In this document: one piece after another, positions 36,836-45,911 of the stretch
Layout: each line of letters opens with the position of its first letter
Numbering within the stretch: the stretch's first letter is position 1
NCBI RefSeq assembly: GCF_009826935.1
Contig: NZ_WUMN01000001.1
Location: 620,001-684,000, forward strand
From: Flavobacterium sp. Sd200
GTDB lineage: Bacteria; Bacteroidota; Bacteroidia; Flavobacteriales; Flavobacteriaceae
DNA: 64,000 nt
Direction of reading: 5' to 3'
Made by a program: the position numbers and the translations under genes
The notes under the pieces: model-generated
Database searches by the model: none
Told to the model about the DNA's origin: nothing
Seen by the model: the letters and a program-made list of their open reading frames with translations, nothing else

Positions 36836-38668
36836 TTAAGGTTCTACTTTTAAAATAGTTACATAAAAATCAGGATTTTTGTGTATGTAAGGATACCATC
36901 CTGTAATTTCTTTGCCCGGAGTTATTTTATCCGTTAGCATATATGTAGCATTATCGGTCTTCCCTTCATCTTCGAGCTTCTCATACTCATCAAGAGTTAC
37001 AACTTTTAGATCTTTACTATATGGTTTTTCTGTAATTACATACGTAATGGTAGTAGGCCTGTCTGATCTAAAAACTATTTTTTTACCATATTGTTGTATA
37101 TCATCTTTGTTGGTGTTGTAGTAAGATACTTTGTATGAAAGACCATTGCCGCCATCAATCCATTTATCATATTTTTCGGCAATAGTTTTAGAGATTGGCT
37201 CAGCTTTAGAAGCAACTGGTTTGGATGTTGTATTCTGGTTAGGTATTACCTGAGTGCGCCCAAGGTCGAAATAGTTTATAATTTGAAGTCCGCGCCCGTA
37301 AGGAATACTAATAGTGTCATTATCAACAATTCCATTTGGACCATACTTTTTAATTACAAACTTGTTTTCAATGCCTTGCTGTAATGGAACACGGGTGTAG
37401 CCAATGGTAGATGGTAGTGATTGCCAGTTACGCGTATCGGCTTTTTCGGTTAGTGCACCGGCAGCATCGGCTCCAAGTCTTACAAGGTCTTCGCCTGTAT
37501 CGCCAAGGGTTTCTTTGGCAATAGCAGCAAGAAGGGCACTGCCACCTTTTTTTGCTGCAAAACGAACCACAAGGTCTACCGTTTCCCTGAGCATTCGGTC
37601 TTTTAGGCAGCGACGCGCAATCGAATTAAAATCCTGAGAAGTTTCAAAAAACTGTTCCTGACCGTTTACAATAAGAGCAGCCTTGTTATAAAAGCTCGGC
37701 CTTGTTCTGTATTTTGGTATTGCTATTGCATTTATTGTACCCACATTTGTGCCCAGCGGAATGGGTAAAAGTATATCGAACACTTCGCCCTCATCCATAT
37801 AGGTTGCATAAAAAAAGTGTCCTGCACCAGATACTGTGGCTACTATTTGGTCTTTGGCAGGGGCAAGGCCGTTTTCCCAAAAAATGATAGCTTCGCCTGT
37901 GGGTGCTACAGGAGTAGAATTTGGTGCCTTGATATTATACTTTTTTAGATAAGCATTATATTCTTCTGTAAAACCAAGTTGGCGCGCTGTGCGAAGCAAG
38001 TCTTTTTTTAGCTGTTCCGGCATGGCAACGCCAAAATAAGAGCCATTACTGCCGGAATAAATTTCTTCGGCATTGCGATAGGCAATAAAAGCATTGTTTA
38101 TATCGCCTGTGCCTTCATACAAAATGCCCTGTAAAATTTGCGAAAAGGCATCGCGGGTGTATTTGTTCTTATTTTCTTTATATTTTTCATTAAGTTGTAA
38201 TAACTTAATGTTTATCCTTTTTGCCTCTACTAATGCCTCGTTAGGTTGTCCCAAAAAGAAATAATTGAGTGCCATGTAATAATGTATGGTCACTTTTTCA
38301 AAATCTTCTCCTTTGTAAGGTTCAGCCATTGGGTTTGTAAACTTTGCAGCTACTGTTTGCCCGGCGTTTGTTTTTATCTGGTCGTCTATAAGTATATAGG
38401 CCTGCTCAAAAAGCCGGTTGCTTTCGGTATAATTGCCGGCCAGGTGTTCCATCTTACCTTTTTCTAAAAGATATAATAGCCTGTTTCTTTTTTTATTAAG
38501 AAATTTATTGGCATCAATGCTTTTTGAAGCTTCGGTAAACTGCCCTGTAACCAACTGGTTTTCAATATCGGCAGTTTTTAAGTTATAAGTACTACAGGAC
38601 TGCAGGGCAAACAATAAAAATACGGGTGCCGCCATTAAGGCGGCAACAGTTCTTTTGGTTGCTTTCAT
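36836..38668 (-). CDS. COG3014-like lipoprotein with TPR-type helices
   Basis: The product has 610 residues. Lipobox LFALQSCSTYN gives an outer-membrane lipoprotein. Residues ~30-260 are TPR-like helices (LLEKGKMEHLAGNYTESNRL, then YYMALNYFFLGQPNEALVEA). The middle carries a Gly-rich beta region and a helical segment (CLKDRMLRETVDLVVRFAAK). The family often sits next to lpoB in Bacteroidetes and Proteobacteria, as here (28 bases apart). It probably forms part of a peptidoglycan-synthase activating complex; that is inference. Confidence 0.75.
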   Translation of the reverse strand: MKATKRTVAALMAAPVFLLFALQSCSTYNLKTADIENQLVTGQFTEASKSIDANKFLNKKRNRLLYLLEKGKMEHLAGNYTESNRLFEQAYILIDDQIKTNAGQTVAAKFTNPMAEPYKGEDFEKVTIHYYMALNYFFLGQPNEALVEAKRINIKLLQLNEKYKENKNKYTRDAFSQILQGILYEGTGDINNAFIAYRNAEEIYSGSNGSYFGVAMPEQLKKDLLRTARQLGFTEEYNAYLKKYNIKAPNSTPVAPTGEAIIFWENGLAPAKDQIVATVSGAGHFFYATYMDEGEVFDILLPIPLGTNVGTINAIAIPKYRTRPSFYNKAALIVNGQEQFFETSQDFNSIARRCLKDRMLRETVDLVVRFAAKKGGSALLAAIAKETLGDTGEDLVRLGADAAGALTEKADTRNWQSLPSTIGYTRVPLQQGIENKFVIKKYGPNGIVDNDTISIPYGRGLQIINYFDLGRTQVIPNQNTTSKPVASKAEPISKTIAEKYDKWIDGGNGLSYKVSYYNTNKDDIQQYGKKIVFRSDRPTTITYVITEKPYSKDLKVVTLDEYEKLEDEGKTDNATYMLTDKITPGKEITGWYPYIHKNPDFYVTILKVEP

Positions 38669-38695
38669 TTAAAAAAATGTTTTAGCCTGGTTGTA

Positions 38696-39286
38696 CTATT
38701 TTATCATTTTTTTGATCTTTTTGTCGCCAATCCAAACTTTATCATTGGTTTGAATGTTAGTAAGCTCAAGATCTATTTGATAGTAAACCGATTTTTCTTT
38801 TTTGTTTTGGTCTGTAATAGAATTTATGGTACCCTGTAGCATAAAATCGGCACCGTTTTCAAGACCAAATTTTTTCATGGTGCTTTGCGATGCATGGTTT
38901 TGCTGGTCTGCTCTCTCTGCCCTAATTTCTTCGCGCATGTTGCCTGCCTGTACCAGTTTCATACGGCCAGAGTTAATAATGGCTTTCTCTATATCTTTAG
39001 AAAAAGTTTCGGTAGCTATATGCTCGTGTGATTTGTTTGTTATAAGCCCAACAATTATTACAGGCTTTTTACCAGCATTTTCGGCTGCATAAGTGCTGTA
39101 CCATGCATGATCCATAAGTTCGGCTGTAATTTCTTCTGCAGTAAGGCGTGAGTCTGTTTCGTTCCAGCGTCCGCTAAGGTCGGTAACGGTTGTATCGCTA
39201 ACACGTGTAACTTTTGGAGAGCCGCAATTTGTTAGTGAAACAGAAATTGTAAGGGCAGCCATTAATGCGATTGTACTATTTTTCAT
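38696..39286 (-). CDS. lpoB: Penicillin-binding protein activator LpoB family
   Basis: The product has 196 residues. Lipobox SVSLTNCGSP for lipidation. Hallmarks of the LpoB/YcfM family are DLSGRWNETDSRLTAEEI, VGLITNKSHEHIATETF, the FGLENGADFMLQGTINSI strand-loop and VYYQIDLELTNIQT. In Proteobacteria LpoB activates PBP1B from the outer membrane. Here the lipoprotein is first in a three-gene leftward cluster. The specific partner is not shown by sequence. Confidence 0.8.
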   Translation of the reverse strand: MKNSTIALMAALTISVSLTNCGSPKVTRVSDTTVTDLSGRWNETDSRLTAEEITAELMDHAWYSTYAAENAGKKPVIIVGLITNKSHEHIATETFSKDIEKAIINSGRMKLVQAGNMREEIRAERADQQNHASQSTMKKFGLENGADFMLQGTINSITDQNKKEKSVYYQIDLELTNIQTNDKVWIGDKKIKKMIK

Positions 39287-39396
39287 GATTGATGTATTGG
39301 TTAATTTATGTAAAGGTAATTAAAAAAATGTGTTATATTTTTGGTTATTACAAACTGCATGCCACAATTTACAGCATGTAAGATATATATAAACAA

Positions 39397-39422
39397 AAAA
39401 TACCCCGAAGGGTATTTTTTTC
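39397..39422. terminator. Bidirectional hairpin terminator
   Basis: AAAAATACCC, loop CGAA, GGGTATTTTTTT. It lies in the 280-base gap between the lpoB start and the response-regulator end. Whatever it terminates between here and 39512 is unclear; the gap also contains short hairpins (CTCTTATCAGAG and ACTAAAAT type), but no promoter that I trust. Confidence 0.6.
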
Positions 39423-39512
39423 CTAAACCAACTACAAAATAACTAAAATAAAAATTTTAGTCCCTCTCTTATCAGAGTAAGCTTGCATTGCAAATTTGCG
39501 ACATTCTACAAT

Positions 39513-39542
39513 AAAAAAAAATACCCATTATTGGGTATTTTT
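39513..39542. terminator. Terminator of the two-component operon
   Basis: AAAAATACCC, 6-base loop, GGGTATTTTT with A runs upstream. It lies 25 bases past the response-regulator stop. Confidence 0.75.
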
Positions 39543-39566
39543 AAGGTGCCAGTATGTAAAAGTGAT

Positions 39567-40178
39567 CTAAAATTCGTATTTTTTTTCCATAGAGTAACGC
39601 AGCAATTCTGTTTTTCCCTGAAGATTTAATTTTTTAAGGATGTTTTTTCGGTGCGTGTCTACCGTTGTTTTGCCAATAAAAAGTATTTCGGCAATTTCAT
39701 GAGAAGTTTTTCCTTTACCTATAAGCCTTAAGATCTCTTCTTCGCGTTTGCTTAAATGAACCTCATTTTCGGAAGCATGATTTGTGGCAGGAATAGCATC
39801 GTCAAAAAAAGTTTCCCCTCGCATTACGGCTCTAATGGCTGCAAGTACTATTTTTAATGATGCATTCTTGAGTATGTAACCCGATGCTCCTGCAGACTGC
39901 ATTTGCACAATGGCCTCTTCCTGTTCAAACATGCTGAATGCGATTACTTTACATGCAGGAAATTCTTTTTTGATAATGCGGGTAGCAGCAATACCATCCA
40001 TTTTAGGCATACGGATGTCTGTAAGTACAACATCAGGCTTTTTGCTGCGCACAATTTCAAGTAAGCTTTCGCCATTGTTAGCTTCGCCAACAATTTTTAT
40101 ATCGTTTTCATATTCAAAAAATATCTTTAAACCATCAATTAACGATTGGTGGTCTTCGGCTATAACAAGCTGTATCAT
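39567..40178 (-). CDS. NarL/LuxR-family response regulator
   Basis: The product has 203 residues. The receiver domain has the acidic pair near the start (VIAEDHQSL), phospho-acceptor Asp in PDVVLTDIRMPKMDG, Ser/Thr in VIAFSMF and Lys in GYILKNASL. The C-terminal LuxR-type HTH is LSKREEEILRLIGKGKTSHE and TVDTHRKNILKKLNL. It overlaps the sensor kinase gene by four bases (ATGA), so they are a pair. Confidence 0.93.
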   Translation of the reverse strand: MIQLVIAEDHQSLIDGLKIFFEYENDIKIVGEANNGESLLEIVRSKKPDVVLTDIRMPKMDGIAATRIIKKEFPACKVIAFSMFEQEEAIVQMQSAGASGYILKNASLKIVLAAIRAVMRGETFFDDAIPATNHASENEVHLSKREEEILRLIGKGKTSHEIAEILFIGKTTVDTHRKNILKKLNLQGKTELLRYSMEKKYEF

Positions 40179-41956
40179 ATAGGTAGGTCTATAATTATGG
40201 TTGTGCCCCTGCCGGGAGTTGAGTCTATAGTAAGTGTGCCGTCGAGCTGCTCAGTTTTTTTGGTAATGCTGTGCAATCCCATGCCGTCTGAAAAATTTAT
40301 TTTTGAGGTATCCATACCTACACCGTTATCTTCAATAATAATGTTCAAATTGTAGTCGTGCTGGGTTAAGTGTATGGTTGCCTCAGTTGCCTGGCTGTGT
40401 TTAATAATATTGGTAGCCAGTTCCTGAACGATCCTAAAGATAGCAATTTCCAGCGTATTATCCAACCTGTCTGTAAATCCAAACGGAATTACATTTATTT
40501 GCAGTTTTCCCTGTACTGACATTTTCTCAGCAAGTCTTTTTATGGCCGGTATTAAACCGTCATTGGCTAAAACCCCGGCGTTTTTTGTATGCGCCATCCT
40601 GCGCACTTTTTGGTAGGCTTCATCAATAAGGCTATCCGTTTTTTCGTAAAGTTTGGCGTCATCCTCAGTGGTCTCTTTTTTACGCATTTTGAGGTTTTCA
40701 AAATTAAGTTTCAGGGTAGCCAGCATGCTGCCCAAATTGTCGTGCAGGTCGTTTGCAATGCGTTGACGTTCTTTTTCCTGCCCTTCAAGTATAAGGTCTA
40801 TACTGCTAAGCTCATATTCTTTAAAAGCTTTGTCAAACCTTTGCTGTTCGATGAGTTTATCCTGATGTAATATTTTTTCTTTCCTTCGGGAGTTTTTTAC
40901 TATCAAAACCCCAATTACAAAAGAAGCGGTTAAAAGTCCAATTAATGTGTACACTAATATTGTATTAATTTTGTCTTTATCTTTTAGCTCTCTATTTTCA
41001 AGCTCTTTTTCAAGAGTTTCATATTTTGTATTGATGTTACCAATAGCAATATTTTGCTCGGTAATGTTTATTTTCTTGGTAAGTTCCTGTTCTTTTAAAA
41101 GATATTTATAGGCATTGCCATTATCATTTATACTTTTATAGTTTTGGTGTAATATTTCGTAGAGTAGTTGTTTGTGCTTATCTACGTTATCTTTAATAGG
41201 CAGCTTGTCGGCTTTGAGCAGTAATTCAATAGCCTTATTGTAATTGCCTAAATGCCTGTATGAAGATGCCTGATTTACATAGTTATGATACAATTCATAT
41301 GGATTACTATCTGTAAGAAGTATTAAATCAGCATTTTTTTTTAAATAATAAAGACCAGAATCAGGTTTGCTAAGATGCTCGTTATACAGTGTAGCGATAT
41401 TGTGATATACGTTAGCTTCTTGGTATACACTTTTTGTTTCTTTAAAAAGATTTAATGCTTTAAAATAATAATTAAGGCTCTCTTTAAAAGCTTTTTTTCG
41501 CATTTTATATTGAGCCATATACGAATACCCACGCGCCATTTTAAATGGGTCATTATATTTTATATTATAGTCAAGATATTCGGTTATGTAATGCAGATAT
41601 TCAACGGTGTTGTTGGTTTGTCCATCAATAGCATAAACAATGTCAAGATTAACGTCGATAGATTTTTCTATGCTGTCTGCCTCTTTAAATAATTTTTTTG
41701 CAGTAAAGTATTGCTGTATGGCTTCATCTTCCCTGCCTGAGTTTTCTAATATTTTGGCCTTAACATAAGTATAGTAAGCCTTATCCGGTTTAGATAAGGC
41801 TGTTGTGTCTACTTTTGCTATAAATTTTAATGCCGCGCTATTGTCCGTAGCATTGGCTTTTTCTTCTGCCTTTAGCAAGTTTGAATTATATTGAGAATAA
41901 GCCGTACTTATAAATAAGAGGCATGTAAGCAGGTTAATTCTTAATATTATTTTCAT
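40175..41956 (-). CDS. TPR-containing sensor histidine kinase (HisKA_3 type)
   Basis: The product has 593 residues. A signal peptide (LLTCLLFISTAYSQ) leads an exported TPR domain (~25-320: ENSGREDEAIQQYFTAKKLF and others). One membrane helix is at ~330 (TILVYTLIGLLTASFVIGVLIV). Then a coiled coil and HisKA_3 box (ERQRIANDLHDNLGSMLATL, phosphorylated His). The HATPase has N box IVQELATNIIKHSQA and G boxes IIEDNGVGMD and GMGLHSITKK. It likely senses an envelope or nutrient signal and drives the coupled regulator. Confidence 0.93.
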   Translation of the reverse strand: MKIILRINLLTCLLFISTAYSQYNSNLLKAEEKANATDNSAALKFIAKVDTTALSKPDKAYYTYVKAKILENSGREDEAIQQYFTAKKLFKEADSIEKSIDVNLDIVYAIDGQTNNTVEYLHYITEYLDYNIKYNDPFKMARGYSYMAQYKMRKKAFKESLNYYFKALNLFKETKSVYQEANVYHNIATLYNEHLSKPDSGLYYLKKNADLILLTDSNPYELYHNYVNQASSYRHLGNYNKAIELLLKADKLPIKDNVDKHKQLLYEILHQNYKSINDNGNAYKYLLKEQELTKKINITEQNIAIGNINTKYETLEKELENRELKDKDKINTILVYTLIGLLTASFVIGVLIVKNSRRKEKILHQDKLIEQQRFDKAFKEYELSSIDLILEGQEKERQRIANDLHDNLGSMLATLKLNFENLKMRKKETTEDDAKLYEKTDSLIDEAYQKVRRMAHTKNAGVLANDGLIPAIKRLAEKMSVQGKLQINVIPFGFTDRLDNTLEIAIFRIVQELATNIIKHSQATEATIHLTQHDYNLNIIIEDNGVGMDTSKINFSDGMGLHSITKKTEQLDGTLTIDSTPGRGTTIIIDLPI

Positions 41957-41965
41957 TTATCAATT

Positions 41966-42430
41966 TTATAGTTTTTTTACCGTACCAACCCCAGTATTGA
42001 CAGGGCCGTCTGCTGTATTTGAGGGAATTATGGTTATTGTCCCTGTAGTGGCTATTGTATTAAGGTTGCCAAACAGTTGCTTGCTAACATCATTATATAC
42101 AGCTGTATTAGCTTCATGATGTATTATTAAAATAATGTTTTTAGTGTAGGTAAAAGCCTGTGCGGTACCATTATCTCCACTATAGGTGGTTACGCCATTT
42201 TTTAAGTCTATTGCTCTACTTTCATAATTTAAGTTAATGCCGCTAAGATCTGCACCATTATCAGTTTCTTTTTTTACAAATACCACAAGGGCATCATAAG
42301 TGCCATTTGATATGTTTACATATTCATACTTATATCCATTGGTTGCAGGGCTTGCCGGAGGAAGGCAAACCTCAACGGTTGCTGTTTTTTTGTCAGGGTT
42401 AAAATACCCAAATCCTGTGTACACTTTCAT
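41966..42430 (-). CDS. Unknown protein, 154 residues, upstream of the sensor kinase
   Basis: A soluble beta-rich protein without signal (MKVYTGFGYFNPDKKTATVE, then NVTTY and many Thr/Gly). It starts the leftward operon, nine bases before the kinase. It may be a ligand or partner of the kinase; no evidence beyond position. Confidence 0.55.
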   Translation of the reverse strand: MKVYTGFGYFNPDKKTATVEVCLPPASPATNGYKYEYVNISNGTYDALVVFVKKETDNGADLSGINLNYESRAIDLKNGVTTYSGDNGTAQAFTYTKNIILIIHHEANTAVYNDVSKQLFGNLNTIATTGTITIIPSNTADGPVNTGVGTVKKL

Positions 42431-42485
42431 AATATTTAATGTTTTATTGGTTTAGTACAAATTACAGCAACTTAAATTAAAAATA

Positions 42486-42510
42486 AAATCCCCAATAGTG
42501 GGGATTTTAA
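42486..42510. terminator. Hairpin upstream of the two-component operon
   Basis: AAAATCCCC, loop AATAGT, GGGGATTTT. It probably ends the leftward gene at 42531-42725. Confidence 0.7.
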
Positions 42511-42530
42511 AATATTTATCAATAAGCTGT

Positions 42531-42725
42531 TTAAACTTTGTCTTTAGTAAGAAACTTTACAACAAACAGTGCTGCAATAAAAAGTAAAAAGGCAATAAGT
42601 ATACGGTAGCTTCCCTTATAATATTTTTTGTGCAGGGCAAGGTCTTTTCTGTATACAAATATCATTACGGCAACAAAGCCTACAATAAAACAAAGTGCAA
42701 AAACAAGTTGTCCGGTACTAAACAT
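42531..42725 (-). CDS. Two-helix membrane protein, 64 residues
   Basis: Two hydrophobic segments (LVFALCFIVGFVAVMIFVY and YRILIAFLLFIAALFVVKFL) around a short basic loop (RKDLALHKKYYKG). Similar small proteins are common in Flavobacteria; function unknown. It is single and leftward. Confidence 0.65.
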   Translation of the reverse strand: MFSTGQLVFALCFIVGFVAVMIFVYRKDLALHKKYYKGSYRILIAFLLFIAALFVVKFLTKDKV

Positions 42726-42799
42726 GTTGAAATCTTTTTTGCAAAGTTAAGCTATTGCAGGAGTATTTTTGGGTATTTTTAAGCCTTAAATTTTAGACC

Positions 42800-43183
42800 A
42801 TGAAAATACAATTAGATGCCGTAAAAGAATTTCATACCTCTTTTGGACTGGGCATTAGCGAAACACCTAAAGACTGTCTTGGAGATGCCGTAAACCTGTT
42901 GCGCTATAACCTTATGAAAGAAGAAAACGAGGAATATCTTGAAGCGGTTAAAAATAAAGATATTGTAGAAATTGCCGATGCCCTGGGCGATATGCTCTAT
43001 ATTTTGTGCGGAACTATTTTAGAACACGGCCTGCAATACAAGATAGAGGAGGTTTTTAATGAAATTCAGCGCAGCAACATGAGTAAACTGGGCGAAGACG
43101 GTAAGCCTATTTACAGGGAAGACGGTAAGGTTATGAAGGGACCTAATTATTTTAAACCAAATTTTACAGAGATACTTAAGTAA
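42800..43183 (+). CDS. MazG-like nucleotide pyrophosphohydrolase
   Basis: The product has 127 residues. Hallmark helices have EENEEYLEAVKN (ExxE) and IVEIADALGDMLYILCG (ExxD-type), the four acidic metal ligands of all-alpha NTP pyrophosphatases. They hydrolyse nucleoside triphosphates to monophosphate and diphosphate. Single-domain members of this length include phosphoribosyl-ATP diphosphatase-like enzymes, so the substrate is open. The 3' end overlaps a possible small leftward gene. Confidence 0.8.
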   Translation: MKIQLDAVKEFHTSFGLGISETPKDCLGDAVNLLRYNLMKEENEEYLEAVKNKDIVEIADALGDMLYILCGTILEHGLQYKIEEVFNEIQRSNMSKLGEDGKPIYREDGKVMKGPNYFKPNFTEILK

Positions 43184-43302
43184 TTAGTAGCTGTGTAAAC
43201 CATCTTTTTAAAACCAACAAAAATACTTTTCAATACAGCAAATGCAACCGAAAAAACTATATTGAAAAGTATTTCTGCAAGCAGTTCAGCAATAAATTCC
43301 AT
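43147..43302 (-). CDS. Possible small membrane protein, 51 residues
   Basis: From ATG 43302 to TAA 43147: MEFIAELLAEILFNIVFSVA, then FAVLKSIFVGFKKMVYT. It is a plausible one-span or two-span peptide with a charged start. However it overlaps the convergent MazG-like gene by 37 bases, and the middle of its DNA carries a perfect 15-bp inverted repeat (43221-43235 with 43260-43274). It could be chance. Confidence 0.35.
   Translation of the reverse strand: MEFIAELLAEILFNIVFSVAFAVLKSIFVGFKKMVYTATNYLSISVKFGLK
43221..43274. repeat. Perfect 15-bp inverted repeat
   Basis: AAATACTTTTCAATA and its complement, with a 24-base spacer. Downstream of the MazG-like gene. Too AT-rich and without a T run to be a convincing terminator. 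Confidence 0.6.
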
Positions 43303-43306
43303 GTAA

Positions 43307-43777
43307 TTATTTTATGTAAAGCTTTTTAATGCGTGGAATGGGGCCTTCGCATTTGCCCTCATGGCATTGCACACAGCTCGAAACGGCATCATTAAAATGT
43401 TGCTTTGCATTATCAGGGTCGCTGTATATAAGTTGCTGTGCCTTAATAAATTTAGCTGCCTGCTCTTTAAAAAAAGCATCGTTATCGCTTTCATCTGTCA
43501 TTGCAGATGAGTGTATGTTTAGTATATGCTTAGGGAAAGTGCCAATGGTATCGCCTTTTATAATACGTTCTTTAAGCCTTTGGTTGTCTACATACATTTG
43601 CTCCATGAGAGCGGCCATCTGGCTCATTTCATACATTTTAAACTCTTTCTTCGCAGGTTTATTGCATGTTGCCGGAAGAGTGTCTTTTTCAGCAGTTACT
43701 GTATTTGAAGCTTCCTGTTTTTTATTGCAACCAATAATAGAAATAAGCGCTAATGCAAGCCCTATGTAGTTTTTCAT
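43307..43777 (-). CDS. c-type cytochrome-like lipoprotein
   Basis: The product has 156 residues. The lipobox LISIIGCNKK places it in the envelope. There is one haem-binding motif, CVQCHEG, near the C-terminus, after a helical region (QMAALMEQMYVDNQRLKERI). It resembles single-haem 'cytochrome-like' lipoproteins of Bacteroidetes; no axial Met is obvious. Leftward and single. Confidence 0.75.
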   Translation of the reverse strand: MKNYIGLALALISIIGCNKKQEASNTVTAEKDTLPATCNKPAKKEFKMYEMSQMAALMEQMYVDNQRLKERIIKGDTIGTFPKHILNIHSSAMTDESDNDAFFKEQAAKFIKAQQLIYSDPDNAKQHFNDAVSSCVQCHEGKCEGPIPRIKKLYIK

Positions 43778-43793
43778 CTATCTTTAAAAATAA

Positions 43794-43860
43794 TTAGCCA
43801 CGAATTATTTACACTGTTCACGCTGTAAGATCCGTGAAAATTTGTGTAATTCGTGGCTAA
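43794..43860. repeat. Imperfect inverted repeat of a Bacteroidetes REP-like type
   Basis: Arms TTAGCCACGAATTATTTACAC and TTGTGTAATTCGTGGCTAA enclose about 28 bases. This TTAGCCACGAATTACAC theme recurs between genes in many Bacteroidetes genomes (from memory); only one copy is in this window. Confidence 0.55.
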
Positions 43861-43872
43861 AATCAGTATATG

Positions 43873-44550
43873 TTATTTGCTTATTAAAACACCATCGGCA
43901 ATAAAACCATATGTTTTTTTAGGCTCAGTGATTTTGTTTATCTCTTCTTCGGTTTTTCCGCCATCTTTGGCATAATGCCTCAGCTGTGCTACAGATATTT
44001 CGCTAACAAAGGCTTTGCCGCTAACAACAGCATCCTGCCCCGCAGCATTTAGTGGAACAAAAAAGGCATAATCTTTAAACTTTACAAACGATTCTTTTTC
44101 GTCAGGTAACTGCAAAGACATCCAGCAACCTTTCTTTTGGCAAACATCTTTAATTTTTGTTGCAAATTTTATAGAAACACTATCGCCTGGTTTTAAGCCT
44201 TTATATTTAGCAAACATCTGTTCTTTGCTCAATGCTTTATCTGCCAATATTTTATCACCAAAAGATGCATAGTCAACTTTTACATCCTTAGCAACTTTAA
44301 CAGCTATTTCGGGTTTGGAAGCGGTTTCTTTTTTCTCTTTAACTTCAGGTTTTTCAACAGCTTCAGGTGCTTCAACTACTTCTTTTTGTTCAGTAACTTC
44401 AGAAGTTTCATTTGCAGTAATAGTATCCGTATCAATGCTAACAGTATCTGTAGCCGTTTCTATAACAGTATTTTCGGTTTTAACCTCAGTTTCTTTTTTA
44501 CAGGCAGCAAGTGTTAGCAATGCTGCTCCAACAAGCAATGTTTTTTTCAT
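43873..44550 (-). CDS. DUF4920 lipoprotein
   Basis: The product has 225 residues. Lipobox LLTLAACKKE; an acidic, repetitive Glu/Lys/Thr linker (~20-80); then the DUF4920 domain: VDYASFGDKILADKALSKEQ, DVCQKKGCWMSLQL and KTYGFIADGVLISK. The KGCWM site with nearby Cys may bind metal. Function unknown; envelope-located. Confidence 0.82.
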   Translation of the reverse strand: MKKTLLVGAALLTLAACKKETEVKTENTVIETATDTVSIDTDTITANETSEVTEQKEVVEAPEAVEKPEVKEKKETASKPEIAVKVAKDVKVDYASFGDKILADKALSKEQMFAKYKGLKPGDSVSIKFATKIKDVCQKKGCWMSLQLPDEKESFVKFKDYAFFVPLNAAGQDAVVSGKAFVSEISVAQLRHYAKDGGKTEEEINKITEPKKTYGFIADGVLISK

Positions 44551-44705
44551 TTTTTAACGAAAATTAGATTTGGTGTGACAAATTTATATAGAAATCTTTA
44601 AAACCCCACAATGTCTACTCATTATTTATAACTCTTATTTTCAAGGCTTTATTTTTTTAATTTTCATTTTTATTTTACAAAAAGCCCTTTAACATGATTT
44701 TTTAG

Positions 44706-44713
44706 TAAATTTG
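44706..44713 (+). promoter_or_regulatory. Possible -7 element of ilvE
   Basis: TAAATTTG fits TAnnTTTG, about 40 bases before the ATG at 44753. No TTTG at -33. Confidence 0.4.
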
Positions 44714-44752
44714 CCATAACACGACTAACTTTTAACTACAAAATTATCCCTG

Positions 44753-45820
44753 ATGAGCGAAAACAAAACATTAAGTATTACAGTAAATGAATCTGAAACA
44801 TCAAAAATAGAATCGGTAGATTTTGAAAACCTTTCTTTTGGCAATGTTTTTACAGATCATATGCTGTATTGCGACTACAGGGATGGCGAATGGGGCACGC
44901 CGGTTATTACCCCTTATGCACCAATGTCAATGGATCCTTCATCAAGGGTTTTTCATTACGGCCAGGCAATTTTTGAAGGTATGAAAGCCTACAAAGATGA
45001 AAACGACGAAGTGTGGCTTTTCAGGCCGGATAAAAACTTTGAGCGTTTCAACAAATCTGCTGTAAGGCTTGCAATGCCGGAAGTACCGGAAGATATTTTT
45101 ATCGAAGGTTTAAAAGAACTTATCCGTTTAGATAAAGACTGGGTAAAAAAAGGCAAAGGAAACTCTTTGTATCTGCGTCCTTTTATGATTGCAACCGGAC
45201 ATGGCGTTATTGCGGCACCTAGTGCCCAGTACAGATTTGCAATTATATTATCACCTGCCAAGTCTTACTATCAGGGTGAAGTTAAAGTACTTATTGCTGA
45301 ACATTACAGCCGTGCTGCCAATGGAGGTATTGGTGCTGCTAAAGCTGCCGGAAATTATTCTGCTCAGTTTTACCCAACTCGTCTTGCCAACCAGCAGGGA
45401 TACCAGCAGGTGATTTGGACGGATGATGCTACACACACAAAACTTGAGGAAGCAGGCACCATGAACGTTTTCTTTAAAATTAACGATACCCTTTATACTG
45501 CCCCTACAAGCGAGAGAATATTGGATGGGGTTACCCGAAAAAGTATTTTAGAGCTTGCTGAGCGCGACAATATTAAGGTTGAAGTTCGCTCAATATTAGT
45601 GTCAGAGCTTATAGAAGCTGCTAAAGACGGATCTCTTAAAGAAATTTTTGGCGCAGGTACGGCTGCTGTAGTAAATCCGATCGCAGGATTTAGCTACAAG
45701 GATGTTTATTATGAACTTCCTAAACAGGAAAATCCGCTATCGCTTCAAATTAAAGATAAGTTAACGAACATTCAGCACAAACTTGCCGAAGATACTTTTG
45801 GCTGGACAGTAAAAGTGTAA
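44753..45820 (+). CDS. ilvE: Branched-chain amino acid aminotransferase (class IV, long form)
   Basis: The product has 355 residues, the long bacterial/eukaryotic-type length. It transfers the amino group between glutamate and the 2-oxo acids of Leu, Ile and Val with pyridoxal phosphate. Landmarks: VFHYGQAIFEGMKAYKDEND, LYLRPFMIATG, the active-site Lys in GIGAAKAAGNYSAQ, and QQVIWTDDATHTKLEEAGTM. A second, shorter class IV enzyme lies in the leu operon at 49344. Confidence 0.93.
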   Translation: MSENKTLSITVNESETSKIESVDFENLSFGNVFTDHMLYCDYRDGEWGTPVITPYAPMSMDPSSRVFHYGQAIFEGMKAYKDENDEVWLFRPDKNFERFNKSAVRLAMPEVPEDIFIEGLKELIRLDKDWVKKGKGNSLYLRPFMIATGHGVIAAPSAQYRFAIILSPAKSYYQGEVKVLIAEHYSRAANGGIGAAKAAGNYSAQFYPTRLANQQGYQQVIWTDDATHTKLEEAGTMNVFFKINDTLYTAPTSERILDGVTRKSILELAERDNIKVEVRSILVSELIEAAKDGSLKEIFGAGTAAVVNPIAGFSYKDVYYELPKQENPLSLQIKDKLTNIQHKLAEDTFGWTVKV

Positions 45821-45865
45821 TAAAACTGTTTTTAAACATCACTCAGTTATACATAATCTGGATTA

Positions 45866-45908
45866 AAAAAGTGCCGTTTAATAGCCTAGCTATTAAACGG
45901 CACTTTTT
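45866..45908. terminator. Strong bidirectional terminator between ilvE and GH106 gene
   Basis: A 19-bp perfect stem (45866-45884 with 45890-45908) around a 5-base loop, with A and T ends. It serves both convergent genes. Confidence 0.9.
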
Positions 45909-45911
45909 TAA

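Noticed and set aside
39423..39512. Small RNA between the two TACCC hairpins
   Set aside because: Short hairpins exist but no promoter of the TTTG-N19-TAnnTTTG type was found on either strand.
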